From contig CAMZFK010000004.1 of assembly GCA_947306055.1 (NCBI GenBank), forward strand, positions 1-42,215: 42,215 bases of DNA, given 5' to 3'. A program made the translations under genes and the position numbers. Shown in pieces: positions 1 through 8,543 of this stretch (position 1 is its first letter; every line of letters begins with the position of its first letter). The notes under the pieces are model-generated. The model searched no databases and was not told where the DNA came from. It saw only the letters and a list, made by a program, of their open reading frames with translations. Source of the stretch: an uncultured Candidatus Saccharibacteria bacterium (GTDB lineage: Bacteria; Patescibacteriota; Saccharimonadia; Saccharimonadales; Saccharimonadaceae).

Positions 1-155
1 TTTTTTAGTTGTATGACCATGGTGGTTCTTTGATTTGTACCTCTCTTATGAAATTGCTCTTCCTTAATATACATTGTAATATATATATATATATATGGTC
101 AAGGGGGTTTTGTGACTAATTTTTATACAGAGTGGGGCGGGGAAGGAAGTCGGTC

Positions 156-3100
156 TTATTTCGCGACGCAGCGGACTGAGTAGCCATAATAACTACGATC
201 CGCCAAGAAAGGATATAAATTATATGTATTGACTTCTTGTACATACACACCACTACCCCGATCACCACCAGTAGAGGACCAGAAAACTGTGTAAGAATTT
301 ATAGCGACAATGTTTTTGGCATATCCATACCCATCGTATTTTCCTGAATAATTAATTTGCAGAGCGTTTACAAAGTCAACAATATTACTATTGAAAAATT
401 CTCCATATAATATTTGAGCTTCACCTCTGTAGGTGCCCGTAGGCAAGCGCCAACCGGATGGGCAAATGTCATATGTAGCATTACCACCTTTTACGGTGCT
501 TTCGTAGCAATACGTGCCAGCGGTCGCTGCGCAATAATTGTAATATACACCGAGTCTACCGTTATATCTGACCGTGCCGGCCTCATATGGGAGAGCATTC
601 TTTTTAGCGGCATAAACCTTCGGGATAGTGTAATTCTCTCCGAAAGCCGTGCCGATGTTTTCTGGTGGAGTCCAGTTGGAGATGATATTAGTATTCGCTG
701 GGGTAAGAGTCCCCGTAGTGGAAGGATCTAGCCTTAGATTGTCTAGAAGCCAACATTTACCGTCTGCAAGCTTCTGGATGGTATAGACTTCATTGTCGCG
801 AGTATCATAGGCTAATGTCGGAGTAGTAGGGCAGGATGCGGTGGTCGTATTTTGGAGCGCAACTATAGAAGAGTGCGAGGCCCACATGGCGTAGAAATTA
901 CTCGTGTTTGTCCTAGTCTGAGTAAAATCTATATTATAATAATTGCCTGGATAGTTGATATTGCCAGAGCAGGAATCTATGCCATTTGAATTAGTCGGCC
1001 GAGTATCACACCAGCCGATAAAGCTGTACCCGGACCTACTAGGAGTGCTATTTGTTAGTATAATATTAGCACTATTGGTATTCCCGGATTGAGTGGCCGG
1101 GATACCAGAGACTGGGTCTGTAGTATTTTTATCGTACGAGATGGAGTAAGGAACAATATCATTAAGTACACATCGAACCGGAACGTAATGTTTTTCATCT
1201 ATATAATAAGAACCAACACCATTAGAACTGGCAGACATGACATAATAGTCCCATATGTTGCTGGCGGTAGACGTCCAGGAGTAGCCGCTCTTCCCCCAGT
1301 CAGACATCATCGAAGCTGCTCCAGAAAATGGAACATGGAGTATGTTTATAAAATCCCTAGATTCTACTGGATAATACATGTTAAGAGCTACAACCTCCCC
1401 ATATTTTCCGAATTCTCCAGCAGATGGTAAACGCCAGTTTTTAGGGCAAACATCGTATACGGCATCGCCACTGCTACATTGACTTCCAGCAGAAACAGCG
1501 CAAAAATTATATGAGACGCCTGCTTTTCCTTGATACCCATCAGGAGGTACCAAGTTTTTATACTTAGTTACGATTTTAGCCTCATAGCTACTCGTCCATT
1601 CACCGCCGGCTGGCAGAGTGAAATTAGAAGCAATATTTGTATCGCTTGGTGTCAACGTGATAGGACTTTCGCCACCCAGTCTTAAATTGTCCAGGAGCCA
1701 GCATTTACCGTCTGCGAGCTTTTGAATGGTGTAGACTTCATTGTCACGAGTATCATATACCAACATCGGCGAAGTAGAACAGGTGGATATAGTGATGTTT
1801 TGGATAGCCGTCAGAGACGCGTATGCCGCCCACATCGCATAGAAGGTAGGGCTCTGACCCACTTGGTCTGCCCCATAGCTTGCACTTGGGAGGAAAGTCT
1901 CTCCAGGGCAAGAATCTATATTGTTTGAGCTGGTCGTATGAGTATTGCACCAACCGATAAAAGCATACCCTGATCTAGTTGGGATATTCTGTGGGACTTC
2001 GGCTTTTCTGATAGAATTAGTGTTTGCGATCTGGGAAGACGGCATATTACCGACAGAATCTGCGGTGTTCTTGTTGTATGATGCGGAAATCGTTTTTTGG
2101 TTATCTAAAATACAGCGCATCGAAAAGCCATAATAACTATTACTTCCACTTTGCACGTTTATACTGGAGCTAACGCTCAACAATTTATTATATGTAGACG
2201 ACCAGAAGTAGCCATACGAATTCCGAGAAGTAACTGAGCCATAATAGAAATATCCTGAAAGTGGCGTCCTGAGGGCGTTTTTGAAATCCGCGGCATTTTT
2301 GCCGTAGGCCGTGTAAAGGGCCCCGTATTCTCCGCTTTCATCACCAGTAGGCATACGCCAGCCTGCAGGGCAGACATCTTCTGTAGCTGGGCTATTTGGC
2401 GGGAATGGAGTAGCTGAACTATCCCAACAATACGAGCCGGCGGAAGCGGCACAGAAATTATAGTATACGCCCACCTTGCTATTACCGTCCCCATAAGTAA
2501 TCTCGTTGTTTTTGTCTGCGGCGTAGACTAATGGGTCCGAATAACTACTCTTGTTTAGGCCCGCATCAACCCAATCGGCTGCCGCCGATATTGCATACTT
2601 ATCCGAGCTAGTACCAGTCTTCACGCCTTTGAGATATTCCAGAGTTTCATCTAGGGCGTTAGTATTGCCTTTAAGCTTGTCTAGCGGGACACTCGCTGGG
2701 TCTAGACGTAAATTATCTAGCAGCCAACAATTACCATCCGCAAGCTTCTGGATTGTATATATTTCGCCATCACGATTATCATAGACTAGCGTCGGAATGG
2801 TAGTACACATATCTGGAGTGATGTCTTGGATAGCGTCTTTGTCCTTTTCCCACATCGCATAAAGCGTGGCGGTGTTTGCCGTAGTCTGGTCTATACCATA
2901 AGTCAGATTGGTGCCATCGCCATTAGGATTGTAAATTGTGGCGGTAGCTCCAGTGTCTGGATTTGTACCAGTACAAGAATCTACACCATTGTTGTTGACC
3001 GGCAAGACATTACACCAACCAAGGAAGGTGTGGTGTTCGCGAACCGGGACATTGTCCGCTATGGTAATCGCAGTATCCGTGATGGCGCCCGTAGTAGAGG

Positions 3101-3893
3101 CGGTCGGCATATTTGATATCATATCCGCAGTATTAGCATTATAGTAAATGACGTACGGAGCTGGGTTGGCTAAAACCGTGAGAGTAAAAGACTTGGTGTA
3201 GCTGCCGGTCTTAAATGAATGATTGGCCCTAGCACCTACGGCTATTTGATAATTCGTAGCATCTGCCAAATTATTATCGATACTATTTGCTGTAGTAGTC
3301 CTATCTAGGATAGTAGGGGAGGTAGTAGGCGAAGGGAGGTATATCGCATCGATACCAGTATTATTTATCACCGTATCCGTATCGGCATCTAAGTATCTGC
3401 TTGGCTTATAGCCCCATTTGCCATTAAGTGTGATGTTGTCCGCATCAGCAAAAGCGTCTTTCGTAAGCGATGAAGGAATAGTCTCAAAATAGTAGTCACC
3501 GTTGAGGACGTTTACCAATTTGCCCTCATCATCGTTAGCCTTGATACTCAGAATGTAGCCTGTGTAATTATTGGTAGTGATGACGAAGCTGGCGGCGTTA
3601 GTACTATCCGAGCTAGCAAAAGTACCTTCGGCTGATGTCGGGGACATGACTAGCCTAGCTTCGGAACTTAGGTTGGTAAAAGTAAGCGAAGTCGTGGCGG
3701 CACTAGCCGTACCTGTGGCGGCTTCAATATTTTGTTTATCTATAGCTGGGCTCAATACGAGGAACGACAACAAGAAGAATGCTACACTTGATGAAATACC
3801 TAGCGTCTTAAGTCTTCTGGCATTTTTAATCTTATATCTCAAAAGGGGAGAGATCTTTTCTTTAAAAATGTCTAATTCTTCCGGATTTTCCAT
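156..3893 (-). CDS. Large secreted/anchored surface protein with three FISUMP-type domains alternating with Listeria-Bacteroides (InlB B-repeat-like) repeats
   Basis: Motif (I/V)YTIQKLADGxCWLLDNLRL occurs three times, each followed by ICPxGWRxPTG and YYGxSxRCV; GYxFxGWC...FYAMW repeats; N-terminal hydrophobic segment. ATG at 3893 (MENPEEL) preferred over GTG at 3929, which lies upstream of the putative -10 TATAAG (3915-3920). Confidence 0.85.
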   Translation of the reverse strand: MENPEELDIFKEKISPLLRYKIKNARRLKTLGISSSVAFFLLSFLVLSPAIDKQNIEAATGTASAATTSLTFTNLSSEARLVMSPTSAEGTFASSDSTNAASFVITTNNYTGYILSIKANDDEGKLVNVLNGDYYFETIPSSLTKDAFADADNITLNGKWGYKPSRYLDADTDTVINNTGIDAIYLPSPTTSPTILDRTTTANSIDNNLADATNYQIAVGARANHSFKTGSYTKSFTLTVLANPAPYVIYYNANTADMISNMPTASTTGAITDTAITIADNVPVREHHTFLGWCNVLPVNNNGVDSCTGTNPDTGATATIYNPNGDGTNLTYGIDQTTANTATLYAMWEKDKDAIQDITPDMCTTIPTLVYDNRDGEIYTIQKLADGNCWLLDNLRLDPASVPLDKLKGNTNALDETLEYLKGVKTGTSSDKYAISAAADWVDAGLNKSSYSDPLVYAADKNNEITYGDGNSKVGVYYNFCAASAGSYCWDSSATPFPPNSPATEDVCPAGWRMPTGDESGEYGALYTAYGKNAADFKNALRTPLSGYFYYGSVTSRNSYGYFWSSTYNKLLSVSSSINVQSGSNSYYGFSMRCILDNQKTISASYNKNTADSVGNMPSSQIANTNSIRKAEVPQNIPTRSGYAFIGWCNTHTTSSNNIDSCPGETFLPSASYGADQVGQSPTFYAMWAAYASLTAIQNITISTCSTSPMLVYDTRDNEVYTIQKLADGKCWLLDNLRLGGESPITLTPSDTNIASNFTLPAGGEWTSSYEAKIVTKYKNLVPPDGYQGKAGVSYNFCAVSAGSQCSSGDAVYDVCPKNWRLPSAGEFGKYGEVVALNMYYPVESRDFINILHVPFSGAASMMSDWGKSGYSWTSTASNIWDYYVMSASSNGVGSYYIDEKHYVPVRCVLNDIVPYSISYDKNTTDPVSGIPATQSGNTNSANIILTNSTPSRSGYSFIGWCDTRPTNSNGIDSCSGNINYPGNYYNIDFTQTRTNTSNFYAMWASHSSIVALQNTTTASCPTTPTLAYDTRDNEVYTIQKLADGKCWLLDNLRLDPSTTGTLTPANTNIISNWTPPENIGTAFGENYTIPKVYAAKKNALPYEAGTVRYNGRLGVYYNYCAATAGTYCYESTVKGGNATYDICPSGWRLPTGTYRGEAQILYGEFFNSNIVDFVNALQINYSGKYDGYGYAKNIVAINSYTVFWSSTGGDRGSGVYVQEVNTYNLYPFLADRSYYGYSVRCVAK

Positions 3894-3966
3894 TTTTTGT
3901 ATTGACCTATTACGCTTATAGTTTAACACGGATTTATGGAGTTGGCAAGAGGGAAAAACTATGTGC

Positions 3967-3978
3967 TATAATTATCTT
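3967..3978 (+). promoter_or_regulatory. -10 element TATAAT plus 6 nt directly before the smpB ATG (leaderless geometry)
   Basis: TGTGCTATAAT-TATCTT-ATG; TTGGCA at 3942-3947 is a possible -35. Confidence 0.7.
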
Positions 3979-4395
3979 ATGAAAAAGAAAAAGGTCCCAG
4001 ATAGTGTGTCGGTCAATCGACGAGCTTACTATGATTATCAGCTCGGCGATGAACTTGTTGTCGGGATGTCTCTTTCTGGGCCAGAAGTTCGCTCCATACG
4101 CGATCACCACGTGCAGCTTAAAGGCTCTTTCGTAACGATTCGAAATGATGAGCTTTGGCTAAATAATCTAACGCTCGGGGCAGATACAGCTCGAAATATC
4201 AAGCTCTTAGCGACCAAAAAGCAGATTGGTGCCCTCATGCGCGAGAAAGTCGCTGGCTCGACCATTGTGCCGACGAAGTTGCTTGGTGGGGGAAGGTATA
4301 TTAAGCTCGTTATCGCCGTAGGTAAAGGTAAGAAAAAATACGACAAGCGCGAAGCGATTAAAAAGCGCGATATCGCAAGGGGATCATATGCTTAG
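3979..4395 (+). CDS. smpB: SsrA-binding protein SmpB
   Basis: NRRAYYDYQLGDELVVGMSLSGPEVRSIRDHHVQLKGSFV and KKYDKREAIKKRDIAR are SmpB hallmarks. ORF-track start 3961 lies within the promoter; ATG 3979 preferred. Confidence 0.95.
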   Translation: MKKKKVPDSVSVNRRAYYDYQLGDELVVGMSLSGPEVRSIRDHHVQLKGSFVTIRNDELWLNNLTLGADTARNIKLLATKKQIGALMREKVAGSTIVPTKLLGGGRYIKLVIAVGKGKKKYDKREAIKKRDIARGSYA

Positions 4396-5347
4396 TGGCG
4401 GGTCCTGCCCGAATGGCTCTTTCTCGGGCCGCTCCAGGGCGCTTGCCCAAGTCTTAGGCCCTTCGAAAGAGCCATTTCGGTCACCCGCCACAATAAGACT
4501 ATTCTCCTGGAATGTAAACGGGCTTCGTGCGGTGCTTAGAAAAGGAGAGTTGCAAAAGTTTTTGGCAGAGTACCGACCAGATGTTTTGTGTCTTCAAGAA
4601 ATCAAATGCAAACCAGAGCAAATAGATTATGATTTTCCAGGATATAAGGTGGTCTGGAACCCAGCGAAGAAGCCTGGCTATTCAGGCACGGCTATACTAG
4701 TTTCTGAGAGTGACTTGCTCGCCAGAAATGTCATACGCTGGGCGTCTGGGGGAACCGCCCCTAACGGGGCGAACCCCTCGGCGCCGTCAGGAATATACAT
4801 TTCTGGACTCGCAAATCTAGAGATACTCTCAGAAACTAGTATAGCCGTGCCTGAAGGCCGGATTCTTGCACTAGAATTCCCAGAGTTTTACCTTGTAAAT
4901 GTCTATACTCCGAATTCTAAACCAGATTTATCAAGATTGAAATTGAGGGAAACGCAGTGGGATCCAGAGTTTTTGGCGTTTTTAAAAGAGCTTGAAAAGA
5001 CGAAGCCGGTGGTAGTTTGTGGTGATTTCAATGCGGCGCACGAAGAGATTGACCTTGCACGGCCAAAGCAGAATCGTCATAATGCTGGATTTACCGATGA
5101 GGAGCGCCAGGGGATTACGAATTTAATTAGCGCTGGGTTTGTCGATACCTTCCGCGCTTTGAACCCAGATGCGCAGCGCTACACTTGGTGGAGCCATTGG
5201 GGCCACGCGCGCGAAAACAATGTAGGTTGGCGGATTGATTATTTCTTCATCTCGAAAGCCTTAAAGAAAAACTTAAAAGCCGCGGAGATCTACGAAAATG
5301 TTAAGGGCTCGGACCATTGTCCGATATCTATTGAACTAGATTTTTGA
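4388..5347 (+). CDS. xth: Exodeoxyribonuclease III / AP endonuclease family
   Basis: LFSWNVNGLRAV, LQEIKC, VNVYTPNSK, CGDFNAAH, GSDHCPISIEL. ATG overlaps the smpB stop (ATGCTTAG). Stop codon TGA. Confidence 0.9.
   Translation: MLSGGSCPNGSFSGRSRALAQVLGPSKEPFRSPATIRLFSWNVNGLRAVLRKGELQKFLAEYRPDVLCLQEIKCKPEQIDYDFPGYKVVWNPAKKPGYSGTAILVSESDLLARNVIRWASGGTAPNGANPSAPSGIYISGLANLEILSETSIAVPEGRILALEFPEFYLVNVYTPNSKPDLSRLKLRETQWDPEFLAFLKELEKTKPVVVCGDFNAAHEEIDLARPKQNRHNAGFTDEERQGITNLISAGFVDTFRALNPDAQRYTWWSHWGHARENNVGWRIDYFFISKALKKNLKAAEIYENVKGSDHCPISIELDF
4391..4497. repeat. Palindromic hairpin element, ~33-nt imperfect arms and 41-nt head, at the smpB/xth junction
   Basis: CTTAGTGGCGGG..GAATGGCTCTTTC pairs with GAAAGAGCCATTTC..CCCGCCACaATAAG; head TCGGGCCGCTCCAGGGCGCTTGCCCAAGTCTTAGGCCCTTC. 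Confidence 0.85.
4681..4855. repeat. Inverted repeat with 31-nt perfect arms inside xth
   Basis: TTCAGGCACGGCTATACTAGTTTCTGAGAGT (4681-4711) is the exact reverse complement of 4825-4855; inner arms CCAGAAATGT/ACATTTCTGG; GC-rich head hairpin CGCCCC taac GGGGCG. Confidence 0.95.
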
Positions 5348-5359
5348 CGGAGCGCCCAG

Positions 5360-6139
5360 ATGGATTTTTTCAAAAAAATCGAAGACGACCCATACACCGA
5401 CTTAGCCTGGAATATCCCAGAGCAAAAACAGGGAAGCATTAATATTATTGGTGGAAACGGGCAAAATTTTCGCACTGTGATAAAGACGGCGGAATTTCTC
5501 ACCAATAAATACCCCATCCGAGACGTCAAGATAGTGCTTCCAGACGCATTAAAGGATAAACTTCCTCCACTTGATAATCTGATTTTCGTGAATTCGACCG
5601 AAACCGGCTCTTTCGGAGAAGACAGTAAGTTGTCTGACATCATAAATGTCGCTGATTATAATATTCTAATCGGCGATTTATCAAAAAATTCTATCACAGA
5701 AAAAGCTGTAGGGAGCGCGGTCAAAAGTTCCGAAAAACCCCTGTTAATTACGCGAGACAGCGTGGACGTCATCGCGAATGATAGTGTCGCTCAGACACTG
5801 CTCAACGAAAACCTCATTATCTTCGGCACAATGCCACAAATACAGAAGATTTTCCGCGCTGCATATTATCCAAAAGTATTAACCTTATCCCAACCGCTTC
5901 TGCAAGTCGCTGAGGCACTACATAAGTTCACCTTGAGCTATCCAGTATCCATCATAACTCTCTGTGGCGACCAAATCTTGTGTGCTAAAAATGGGCTGGT
6001 TCAAAGCGTAGCACTTAACAAATCTGGATTTTCTCCGCTTATGTTTTGGGGTGGCGAGATGGCTGCAAAAATTGCTGCAGCAAATCTCTTTAATCCAGGA
6101 AAAACACTCGAAGCAGCTATTTTTGCAATCTTTAACTAA
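5360..6139 (+). CDS. Ribokinase-like protein resembling ADP-dependent NAD(P)HX dehydratase (YjeF C-terminal domain family)
   Basis: INIIGGNGQNFRTVIKTAEFL, ILIGDLSKNSITEKAV, PLLITRDSVDVI resemble the family fold; fold-level call only. Confidence 0.5.
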   Translation: MDFFKKIEDDPYTDLAWNIPEQKQGSINIIGGNGQNFRTVIKTAEFLTNKYPIRDVKIVLPDALKDKLPPLDNLIFVNSTETGSFGEDSKLSDIINVADYNILIGDLSKNSITEKAVGSAVKSSEKPLLITRDSVDVIANDSVAQTLLNENLIIFGTMPQIQKIFRAAYYPKVLTLSQPLLQVAEALHKFTLSYPVSIITLCGDQILCAKNGLVQSVALNKSGFSPLMFWGGEMAAKIAAANLFNPGKTLEAAIFAIFN

Positions 6140-7377
6140 TCTTTGTGGGATTTTTTAATTTCTTCAATGAATTTTTCGAGCTCTTTTATACGGCGAGAAC
6201 TACGGACTTCGTCGCGGTGTTTAAGTAAAACTTTGCTCATTTTTTCTAGCTCTTCTGGGTGAGAGATAAGGTAATTGATGGCCTTAGCGATAGATTTCGG
6301 GTCTGGGCCTTCCGCGAATAAATATCCTCCTTCTGGCAAAACCTCTTTCAAATCTGGGTCCACAAATAGCGACGGCACACCGGCCGATTCTGCCTCTATC
6401 AGCGTCATACCAAAGGTGTCAAAATTGTACGAAGCAAGGATGTCCAGGTGGCTTTTTGAGAGTTTGTAGTAGGCGGAGTCAAAATCTACGTTGCCATGGA
6501 ATAACACCCTTAAGTCATTTTTCCTAACATAGCGCCTAGCGCGAGAATAATCACCACCACTGCCATAAACGTCCAATTTGTATCCGTCCTCGACATATCT
6601 CAAAGCTTTCAAAAATGGCATCATGCGCTTCTCTGGAGATATACGTGAATGCCAAATTATCCTTAGTGTATCACCGCTGTTTAAAACTCGTGGCTTTAGG
6701 TTTGGCTCGAAAAAATCATCAGAAACACTATTTGGCAAAACTTTGATTTGGCGTTTGACGCCGTAATGCTTGAGTTTTTTGGCGAAATGTTCGGATGGAG
6801 TGACTACATAATCTGCAAAATTAGCGTGGTTTACCATCAACGTCCACATTTTAGCCTTCGCAAAAGAATCTGCTAGGTAATTATCTCGCGAGACTTTCGT
6901 ATTATGTGGAATATACCAAGAGTGAAAAAGATTCAAGGCCGAGGCCACAAAAGTGCGAAAACCGAAAGGGATGATACTAGACTCGCCCATATCTTCACGG
7001 CCATGCATCACTTGGATTGACGGGATATGGAGCTTCTTCGCTAGGCGCAAAGCAGCGATAGAGCACCCTGCTTCATAATGTATATAAAAGCAATCATAAT
7101 CCTCTAGCTCTGGATGATACCGAACCAGCCAATCTTCAATTACTTTTGGACGGCGCGCAATTGGCGCGATCCCGCGGCCAATAAATCTACAACTTGGTAC
7201 CACGAAAATATTTTTTCTAGCGAGACGAACATCTTCCGTGCGTGATCTCGGATATGCGCTCGAATAAACTTGAACTGTATGTCCACGCTTTTCGAGCTCT
7301 TTTTTTTGCGCTGCAATAGAGGTGGTAATGCCGCCAGTAAGGTCTAAATAACAATCTGAAAAAATTGCTATCTTCAT
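6136..7377 (-). CDS. Glycosyltransferase, GT4-like
   Basis: MKIAIFSDCYLDLTGGITTSIAAQKKELEKRGHTVQVYSS N-terminus; RIIWHSRISPEKRMMPFLKAL and GMTLIEAESAGVPSLF C-terminal motifs. Confidence 0.85.
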   Translation of the reverse strand: MKIAIFSDCYLDLTGGITTSIAAQKKELEKRGHTVQVYSSAYPRSRTEDVRLARKNIFVVPSCRFIGRGIAPIARRPKVIEDWLVRYHPELEDYDCFYIHYEAGCSIAALRLAKKLHIPSIQVMHGREDMGESSIIPFGFRTFVASALNLFHSWYIPHNTKVSRDNYLADSFAKAKMWTLMVNHANFADYVVTPSEHFAKKLKHYGVKRQIKVLPNSVSDDFFEPNLKPRVLNSGDTLRIIWHSRISPEKRMMPFLKALRYVEDGYKLDVYGSGGDYSRARRYVRKNDLRVLFHGNVDFDSAYYKLSKSHLDILASYNFDTFGMTLIEAESAGVPSLFVDPDLKEVLPEGGYLFAEGPDPKSIAKAINYLISHPEELEKMSKVLLKHRDEVRSSRRIKELEKFIEEIKKSHKD

Positions 7378-7379
7378 GT

Positions 7380-7389
7380 TATAATTATA
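7380..7389. promoter_or_regulatory. Overlapping divergent -10 boxes (metK on +, glycosyltransferase on -)
   Basis: + TATAAT at 7380-7385; - TATAAT at 7384-7389, followed by 6 nt and the glycosyltransferase ATG. Confidence 0.65.
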
Positions 7390-7407
7390 TCATAAAAGGA
7401 GGAAAAA

Positions 7408-8373
7408 ATGTTTTATAAAACCGCTGAAAGCGTTTCACCGAAGCATCCAGACAAACTGTGTGATCAAATTTCGGATGCCATTTTGGATGCTTATCTAGAA
7501 AAAGATGCCGATGCGAGAGTTGCAGCTGAGACTTGTGGTGGACATGGCGTAGTATTCGTTACTGGAGAAATTACTTCTACAGCTTCAGATATAGACATCC
7601 CGGCAATCGTAAAAAGAATCGCTGGCGACGATATCGAAGTGCACACCAAAGTCGTCAAACAGTCCCCAGAAATCGCCCAGGGCGTAGATACTGGTGGTGC
7701 TGGTGACCAAGGAATTATGATTGGTTTTGCCTGCGATGAGACTCCAGAGCTACTACCGCGCGAAGTGGTGCTTTCTCGCCGCCTAAATCAATTTATCTAC
7801 GAAAAACATCCTTATGACGGTAAGACTCAGGTGACGATTGCCCCAGACGGGTCAATTGATTCTATCGTAGCAAGTTTCCAAAATGTATCTCACGATGAGC
7901 TTGAGGCTTTGGTAAAAGAATTCATTGCGAATAATGGGCTTACTGGTAAACTCGAGCTTCATATCAACCCGGCTGGTGACTGGAATCAAGGCGGATTCGA
8001 TGCCGATACCGGTCTTACTGGTCGCAAACTTATCGTAGATAACTACGGGCCACGCGTCGCGATTGGTGGTGGCTGCTACTCTGGCAAAGATCCAAGCAAG
8101 GTAGACCGCTCTGCCGCTTACATGGCACGCCGTATTGCTGTAGATTACCTCAGGAAGCGCAAAGCTCATGAAGTATTAGTGCGCCTAGCTTATGCTATTG
8201 GTTATGCCGAGCCACTAGAAAAGACCGTAATCATTGACGGCAAGCCAGAACAAATCGAAGGATATGACCTTACCCCACGCGGTATCATCAAATATCTTGA
8301 TTTGAAGCGCCCAATTTACGAGGCTTCCGCTCGCTATGGCCACTATGGTGAAGGTTTCGACTGGGATAAATAA
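7408..8373 (+). CDS. metK: S-adenosylmethionine synthetase, compact version (321 aa)
   Basis: ESVSPKHPDKLCDQISDAILDAYL, GAGDQGIMIGFA, DTGLTGRKLIVDNYG, GGGCYSGKDPSKVDRSAAYMAR. SD AGGAGG upstream. Confidence 0.95.
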   Translation: MFYKTAESVSPKHPDKLCDQISDAILDAYLEKDADARVAAETCGGHGVVFVTGEITSTASDIDIPAIVKRIAGDDIEVHTKVVKQSPEIAQGVDTGGAGDQGIMIGFACDETPELLPREVVLSRRLNQFIYEKHPYDGKTQVTIAPDGSIDSIVASFQNVSHDELEALVKEFIANNGLTGKLELHINPAGDWNQGGFDADTGLTGRKLIVDNYGPRVAIGGGCYSGKDPSKVDRSAAYMARRIAVDYLRKRKAHEVLVRLAYAIGYAEPLEKTVIIDGKPEQIEGYDLTPRGIIKYLDLKRPIYEASARYGHYGEGFDWDK

Positions 8374-8387
8374 TCTGAATCAACAAA

Positions 8388-8409
8388 ATAAGCCCTTCGG
8401 GGCTTTTTT
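8388..8409 (+). terminator. Intrinsic terminator after metK
   Basis: AGCCC-TTCG-GGGCT followed by TTTTT. Confidence 0.75.
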
Positions 8410-8495
8410 GGTGGGCGAAGAGGGAATCGAACCCTCACGATATTGCTATCACCAGATTTTGAGTCTAGCGCGTCTACCAATTCCGCCATTCGCCC
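8409..8495 (-). tRNA. tRNA-Leu (anticodon CAA), CCA encoded
   Basis: Reverse complement GGGCGAATGGCGGAATTGGTAGACGCGCTAGACTCAAAATCTGG...GGGTTCGATTCCCTCTTCGCCCACCA; acceptor, anticodon and T arms pair; long variable arm. Confidence 0.92.
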
Positions 8496-8543
8496 ATTGG
8501 TATTATATTAGCATATTTCGACATTTTGTGCTATAATTTTTTT

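Noticed and set aside
414-3921. Plus-strand ORFs antisense to the FISUMP gene
   Set aside because: Low-complexity shadow ORFs; the minus-strand frame carries repeated conserved domains.
8336-8536. 66-aa ORF 8336-8536
   Set aside because: Overlaps the metK end, a terminator and tRNA-Leu; no coding character.
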